This document shows, in pieces, positions 58,499 to 64,000 of a stretch of 64,000 bases of DNA; position 1 is the stretch's first letter; each line of letters starts with the position of its first letter. Under the pieces are notes generated by a model that was given only the letters and a program-made list of their open reading frames with translations, had not been told where the DNA came from and did not search any database. A program made the position numbers and the translations under genes. The stretch covers positions 1-64,000 of the forward strand of contig MU623391.1 of assembly GCA_025201765.1 (NCBI GenBank), written 5' to 3'. This DNA is from Daldinia sp. FL1419. Lineage: Eukaryota > Ascomycota > Sordariomycetes > Xylariales > Hypoxylaceae.

Positions 58499-59578
58499 AC
58501 TACATAAGGTATATATCTAAGTAGGTCATATATGTACCTAGGCATAGACAGGTCCTCGAGGTCTTGGGACTAGAATTCGGAAGTGACAATTAGACGAGGC
58601 GTTGCAAGGATATCATGTGACTCGATAGCTGTGCGTATCTAATGTAAGGCGTGTTGTTTTCCGCCCGAGCATGAGATGATCTAAGCAGCGAGATATGACA
58701 TTTGTGATGTCACGTAGATCCGCCACATTTCTTTATTTTCATGCAGTTTGATTATCATCCCAATATTGTCGTTACAGTTTATACCTATCCTATAAATATA
58801 TATATAACTATATGATTGGTTGATAACTTTGTGATTTCCTCATAAATAACCTCATTTTACAATATGAGCAGATATATTATTGTATTTAACCAGTTGTATA
58901 TTGGCATTGGAGATGTTAGTTTTTGAGTTTCAAATTACTGTGATCTGGTATCCTATGCGGAGTACTGTCCCTCATCAGCTTAGCCGCTCGTATCTGATGA
59001 GATATGGGATGTCGGAAGGCAAACTTACGCAGAGGTGGTCTAAGCTTTGCTTTTAGACGAAGAGGCTCAGCCAGATCCACGAAGCCTTAGAAACGGGGCG
59101 CATTACACAGAAAGTGGCGTTTTCCTCCGCCTGCCCAATCAAGTCGCTCAAGGGGATTTTAAGGTTGTTCTAGAAGGTGTGGGGCATCGTGGCTATCTTT
59201 AACCGATCAGAGAACCGTTTCAAGATTCCTCTTTCCCGAAAGCCCCACCTCAGAGCTCACGATAGGTGCAAGAATACTAGGGTACATTATGGGAATCGCT
59301 CCCAGTCCCCTTGTTTGTTGGGGAGAGGAGAGGGATGGGATGCGCACGGCCAGGACGGCCTAAGGGGATCTACATAATGTGGGGAATCGTGGCTAGAACG
59401 CGAAAGTAAGCAGGCATTTTTGCAGGATCTATAAATGATACACGATATGGGCCTATTCGACCTATTTGGCTTGCTCGATTGATTCTTCCGGTCTGGAGTA
59501 TGGAGAAACTTTGCCTCGGCTCCCAGTGGTTGAAGGACAATCGTAGGTACTCTGGCACTGTACTGCCTATCTAATTAG

Positions 59579-59845
59579 GTAACTAGAGGCTTCAACTGGC
59601 AAAATTACATATTGGCAAGAGCTTACCTAAAAGCCCATGCCGACTACCCGGATTGCGCTCGTCAAGTACAACTTGTGGCACTCGAAGGGATGCGTGGGAT
59701 TGATTGGCGTAGCCCTGCGGAAGGGGCTGAAGGGGGAGCTTACGTCAAAGAGTTTTCTGCGTTACCTGAATACTCCGAGCTCCACGCAAGGGCAATCCGA
59801 TTAATTTTCACGTTTGACTTTTATCTTTCCGGGTTTTATAGATAA
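59579..59845 (+). pseudogene. Possible decayed coding fragment
   Basis: This is an 88-codon open stretch without an ATG at its start, preceded in frame by TAG and ending in TAA after ...FDFYLSGFYR. The translation (for example ALEGMRGIDWRSPAEGAEG, KEFSALPEYSELHARAIRL) has a balanced, protein-like composition unlike other chance frames nearby. I recognise no family. It may be an exon remnant of a lost gene or simply chance. Confidence 0.2.
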
Positions 59846-61329
59846 GTGTGTATGTATAAGTACCAGGGTATTGACGTGGTAGGTGGATGTAGCTACATAT
59901 ATTATAATTAACTGCATATTATGATATGCCGAACATGGCATGGGATAATAAGGCTCAGCAGTGCGTGCCGAGGTTGAATACGAATGCGAATGGACAATTT
60001 TCTTTCTCCTAGAGAATTATTTTGTTGTTGGCAAAGACGATCGTGGAAATCTGTCGTAAGATCCACGTTTGTGCTATGTGTACTTGAGGTAGTACATGAG
60101 GTGGTACTTGGGTACTCGGGACGTTAAGTGGTGGGGACCTATAGAATATCACCAAAAAGGGAAAGACCCTTGGATTTTTAGAGCTTCTGATTGGTTTTCC
60201 TGCTTGCGGCTTCGAAACCGCCACTATGGTCACTTCCCCAACAATTCAACAAATTTCAGACAGCTTTTTTTTTTCAAAGAACGCACGATGATGGAAGTTG
60301 CCCGCAGGAGGAATGTGCAGCTTGCCCTGTTGCTGCCCGCGTAACGGGTTGTATCTGTAAGGTACTTGATAGCTTTGTGTCCTTTTTTCCCTTGCCTTTC
60401 CTATTTATCGCCCCGCGTTCATGTAACGGCTTTCACTCCCCCTTCCCACCACCTTTCAACCCCAGCAATTATTGTTCGCCTATCAGATCAAACAGAATTC
60501 AAGAAGAGGAAAAGAGGAAAGGAAAAACAAGGATACGTGCAGCTAATAATTCCGTAACTTGATCGTCACTGTTACAATTTCCTCTTGGTGGTTTCTAATT
60601 ACGTTAATGGGTTCTATTAACCTTTTTTTCCATTCATTGTAGGTAATAATTATACTTTTTGCTTAACAGTTGAGTAAATGATAGAAGTCATCGGCCGACT
60701 ATCATATGTTTCAGTCGAATCATTTGATTCCAGCAAGCATTTTCTTTGAACAACAAACTTAAGAAGTCCGTTGTGTACTGTAGTTATCGCTAGCACCTAG
60801 GTACACCGACTTTGAGTTCCATAGGCTCAAGCAGATATATACGTGCAGATCCAGGGACATGATAGGAAGCTAAGTTAGGGACGAAAAGTTCTTAATTGGT
60901 ACCCGAGGCAATCTGGACTCACCTATCTAAACGGGTCCACTGAGGTCTGGAATACTTTCGGAATACTTATCGGGTACTTTCTGTAATACCTTCCCGCCAC
61001 CCATCCATCCCCCCTGTCCACCCGACTTCAGGGGTTCAAGGTTGTACGTCCCACCGATTGGTCCCCATACCCATACTGTACCTAAGTACCTACACTTTGT
61101 ACCTACATTCGATACCACAAGGACCTTTTTTTCTACACTCCATCACTTTTTCCACGCCCCCCCCAGACGGTAATAAATATATCCTTTTTAAACTCCCACA
61201 TCCTTCTCTCTTTTCCGTTCCTTCTACTCAACCTCGTCGTTCATTACTACGAGTCCCTTTTTCACTGATTCTCGAGCGGGCCCTGCTGATATCCAACCTT
61301 TTTACCTCAGCATCGATCGACTCGCTACC

Positions 61330-62816
61330 ATGGCTTCCGCTACGACGGATGCCTCAGGGCCTGTCGCCGCCCCGGCCTTTCCTGATGGCACCAAGGATTA
61401 CAAGCCTTTACGGTCGGCCAAGTACGACTTGAAGAAACCTCACATCACCGAACTTCCTATCACCTGGGGTAACTGGTACAAGCACGTCAACTGGCTCAAC
61501 ACCACCTTCATTCTACTCATTCCTTTAGCTGGTTTGATCAGCACATACTGGATTCACCTCCAGCTGAAGACGGCCCTCTTCTCCATCTTCTACTACTTCA
61601 ATGCCGGTCTCGGTATTACAGCCGGTATGTTTGGAGAACATTTTGTTTCTTTCTAATTACCAGAGTACTAATACCCAGAATAGGATACCATCGACTCTGG
61701 GCTCACAGCTCGTTTAGGGCTTCGCTTCCTATCAAGATCTACCTGGCTGCCATGGGAGCTGCTTCTGTTCAAGGTTCTATCAGATGGTGGTCGAGGGGCC
61801 ACCGTGCTCACCACCGTTACACAGATACCGAGAAGGACCCTTACTCCGTTCGCAAGGGTCTCCTATACTCCCACATCGGCTGGATGGTCATGAAGCAGAA
61901 CCCTAAGCGAATTGGCCGAACCGATATCTCCGACTTGAACGATGACCCGGTCGTCGTCTGGCAACACACTCACTACATCAAGTCCGTCCTTACGATGTCT
62001 CTTATTTTCCCGACTGTTGTCTGCGGTCTTGGTTGGGGCGACTGGTGGGGTGGTTTCATCTACGCTGGTATCATCCGAATTTTCTTCATCCAGCAGGCTA
62101 CTTTCTGTGTCAACTCTCTTGCCCACTGGCTCGGTGACCAGCCTTTCGACGACCGCAACTCCCCCCGAGACCACGTCATCACTGCCCTTGTCACGCTTGG
62201 TGAAGGTTACCACAACTTCCACCACGAGTTCCCGTCCGACTACCGAAACGCTATTGAGTGGTGGCAGTACGACCCGACCAAGTGGGCCATCTGGACCTGG
62301 AAGAAGCTCGGTCTTGCCTACAACCTCAAGACCTTCCGTGAGAACGAAATCGAGAAGGGTCGCCTCCAGCAGATGCAGAAGAAGCTCGACCAGAAGCGAT
62401 CCAAGCTCGACTGGGGTGTTCCTCTTGAGCAGCTACCTGTTGTGGACTGGGATGACTACGTTAGCGAATCTAAGAACGGCAAGGCTCTAGTTGCTGTTGC
62501 TGGTGTCATTCACGACGTTACCGACTTCATCAAGGACCACCCTGGTGGCAAGGCTCTGATTACATCTGCTATCGGCAAGGACGCTACTGCTATCTTCAAC
62601 GGTGGTGTGTACGAACACTCAAATGCCGCCCACAACCTTCTGTCTACCATGCGTGTCGGTGTTCTCCGAGGAGGCTGCGAAGTTGAGATCTGGAAGAAGG
62701 TAAACATGGAGAAGGAGGGTGCCTTCGTTACAGATTCATCTGGCCAGCGAATTGTCCGTGCTGGTGACCAAGTCACGAGGATCTCTCAGCCTCTCGCCGG
62801 TGCTAATGCCGCATAA
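61330..62816 (+). CDS. OLE1: Stearoyl-CoA (delta-9) desaturase with cytochrome b5 domain
   Basis: The exons 61330-61624 and 61684-62816 give 475 aa; the 59-nt intron has donor GTATGT and is phase 1. The enzyme is an ER membrane di-iron desaturase that makes palmitoleoyl- and oleoyl-CoA, using electrons from its fused cytochrome b5. The three His boxes are HRLWAH (101-106, formed just after the splice junction), HRAHH (138-142) and HNFHH (275-279). Four membrane segments are expected, with the first hydrophobic block at about 57-97. The b5 domain lies at about 346-440, with the heme ligand in HPGG (384-387) and a second His in YEHSNAAHNLL. Domain order and length match fungal Ole1. Codon use is strongly biased to C-ending codons compared with neighbours, consistent with high expression. 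A long pyrimidine-rich leader precedes the ATG (context CTACCATGG). Confidence 0.97.
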
Positions 62817-64000
62817 ACGGTTCGGGGGGCTAGCGATTTAAGGTCAGACTCGAAGGGCTCGAGTTTCGGAACCAGGAAGGCTATAATACCGAAGGTAATG
62901 GAATATGGGTGCCGCTAGTCCAAGTGACCAAAGGATGGAATATCCTTGAATGAGAAAGCAAAAACAAAAAACCTACAATTTGTACATAGGAAAGGCCATG
63001 CGGTTTACAACATGATGAGGCAACTCGTCCTCCGGCGTTTAGAGGGAATCAGTGAAAAAGGGCTCACGTTAAGCAAATTTGGTGGGCGTTGGCGTATTAC
63101 AACTTCCGACAGACTGAATGATTATAAAGTTTGGACTGATTATTAAAAGAACAATTTGTCTGTTTTACCCGAATTGGTGCGCTAGTTGTGATTTGCTATA
63201 GTGACGGGTGACTTGATGATTAAATTGAATTGACTTTGAAGCATTCACAAACCAAATCTTAATTAGAGTCGTATACTAAGAACGGTTAACGTAATTACCT
63301 AACCTAGATTAGAGAGGACGTATATCATAGGTCTTGTCGTTGACATCAAGATTTTGATCATGTGAAAGTTTTAGAATTAATTACATGGCTTCCATGTATA
63401 GAGGGTTAAACTGATGCTGCAAGTATATGTTCCGTTTCCGCCACTATAGAAAGCAAATATACCTAGGTTAATTAATTATTACTTATATCTCACCTTCGAG
63501 CTTTTCTACTCGTATAAACTTTAACACTTGAATGAAGGCTATTGTGAAAAATAACCAACGGGCTAACGGCATACTAGCCCTCCCTCCCCATACTCGCCTA
63601 CGAAGCTATACCCCCCCACAGATGGTAGCTAATGGATGATAAATAAATAAATAAGTAAAAACGAATATACCCAACGTGAACTATTAATAATCCCCGTCCA
63701 TCCTTTCCGTGCCCTGTCCTCGCTTCTGTATTAGATCGTACATGCATACACACGTGTATACCCAGCCCCCCCCCTCCCCCATACCTACCTCCCCAACCCA
63801 CACACAAGCCTCGGTATCGCAGTAGCATTACGCGTCACACACCGCACGTGTAAACGTAAACACATCTTCGCATCTACGTAGGTAGCCATCCGTGCCCAAA
63901 TAATAGGTACCAAGTCACGTAAGGGGGGCTCCTCTCGCCCGGAGTTTTGCTGAGCAAGCTCGTCCCCAACAGATGGGACGGCGGTGGGACGCGCCAGCTA
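62817..64000. other. 3' flank of OLE1 to window end
   Basis: AT-rich DNA with no supported gene. The first few hundred bases are probably the OLE1 3' UTR. A C run lies near 63768-63778. Confidence 0.5.

Larger units (their letters stand above)
57351..61329. other. 4-kb spacer between the kinase and OLE1 genes
   Basis: The kinase 3' UTR lies at the start and the OLE1 promoter and 5' UTR at the end (pyrimidine-rich from about 61100). Between them are a perfect 20-bp palindrome at 58479-58498, direct repeats of TGTGGGG(C/A)ATCGTGGCTA near 59178 and 59378, and a possible decayed coding fragment at 59579-59845. No intact gene is supported. Confidence 0.5.

Noticed and set aside
1..64000. CRISPR arrays, rRNA genes, operons or a secondary-metabolite cluster
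   Set aside because: No regularly spaced direct repeats were seen, no 5S or rDNA sequence was recognised, and no PKS, NRPS or terpene synthase coding sequence occurs; this is eukaryotic nuclear DNA with individually spaced genes.

Overview
The window is nuclear DNA of a filamentous ascomycete (Pezizomycotina). The evidence is short spliceosomal introns (about 55-92 nt) with GTAAGT-like donors and CTAAC/CTGAC branch sites, long intergenic spacers rich in homopolymer tracts, and a gene set typical of these fungi: an AA9 lytic polysaccharide monooxygenase, a 2EXR protein, and fungal forms of BST1, PIM1 and OLE1. The proteins look most like Sordariomycetes. The many GGTACC/CCTAGG micro-palindromes between genes would fit Xylariales, but that placement is a guess.

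Layout: 0.7-2.1 kb cystathionine beta-lyase (+); 2.1-6.7 kb gene-free spacer; 6.7-8.3 kb SERINC/TMS1 membrane protein (-); 8.9-9.7 kb secreted AA9 LPMO (-); 10.8-11.7 kb 2EXR protein (-); 11.7-14.7 kb spacer holding a 539-bp Mutator-like MITE; 14.8-16.6 kb MCH1-like MFS transporter (+); 18.2-21.7 kb GPI inositol-deacylase BST1 (-); 21.7-25.2 kb spacer; 25.2-28.6 kb mismatch-repair PMS1 (+); 29.1-31.2 kb membrane protein of unknown function (-); 32.1-33.8 kb adrenodoxin reductase ARH1 (+); 33.8-35.0 kb ETF alpha subunit (-); 35.6-37.8 kb SWI3/RSC8 chromatin remodelling subunit (+); 38.4-40.3 kb Rrn5-like Pol I factor (-); 40.8-42.8 kb mitochondrial helicase IRC3 (+); 43.1-44.6 kb protein of unknown function (+); 45.9-49.3 kb mitochondrial Lon protease PIM1 (+); 49.3-54.6 kb spacer; 54.6-57.4 kb divergent protein kinase (+); 57.4-61.3 kb spacer with a possible decayed coding fragment; 61.3-62.8 kb stearoyl-CoA desaturase OLE1 (+); then non-coding to the end.

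No secondary-metabolite cluster, virus, CRISPR array or rRNA gene is visible. Most genes are housekeeping. Four of the seven genes between 32 and 49 kb encode mitochondrial proteins (ARH1, ETF alpha, IRC3, Lon). The nuclear-function genes are PMS1, SWI3/RSC8 and the Rrn5-like factor. BST1 and OLE1 serve endoplasmic-reticulum lipid and GPI metabolism, and SERINC and MCH1 are membrane transport proteins. The clearest non-genic structure is the MITE at 13.09-13.63 kb, with 73-bp terminal inverted repeats and a perfect 9-bp target-site duplication. I found no convincing new multi-gene system. The most useful leads are the MITE, the kinase with altered HRD and DFG motifs, two proteins of unknown function, and an upstream ORF overlapping the IRC3 start.
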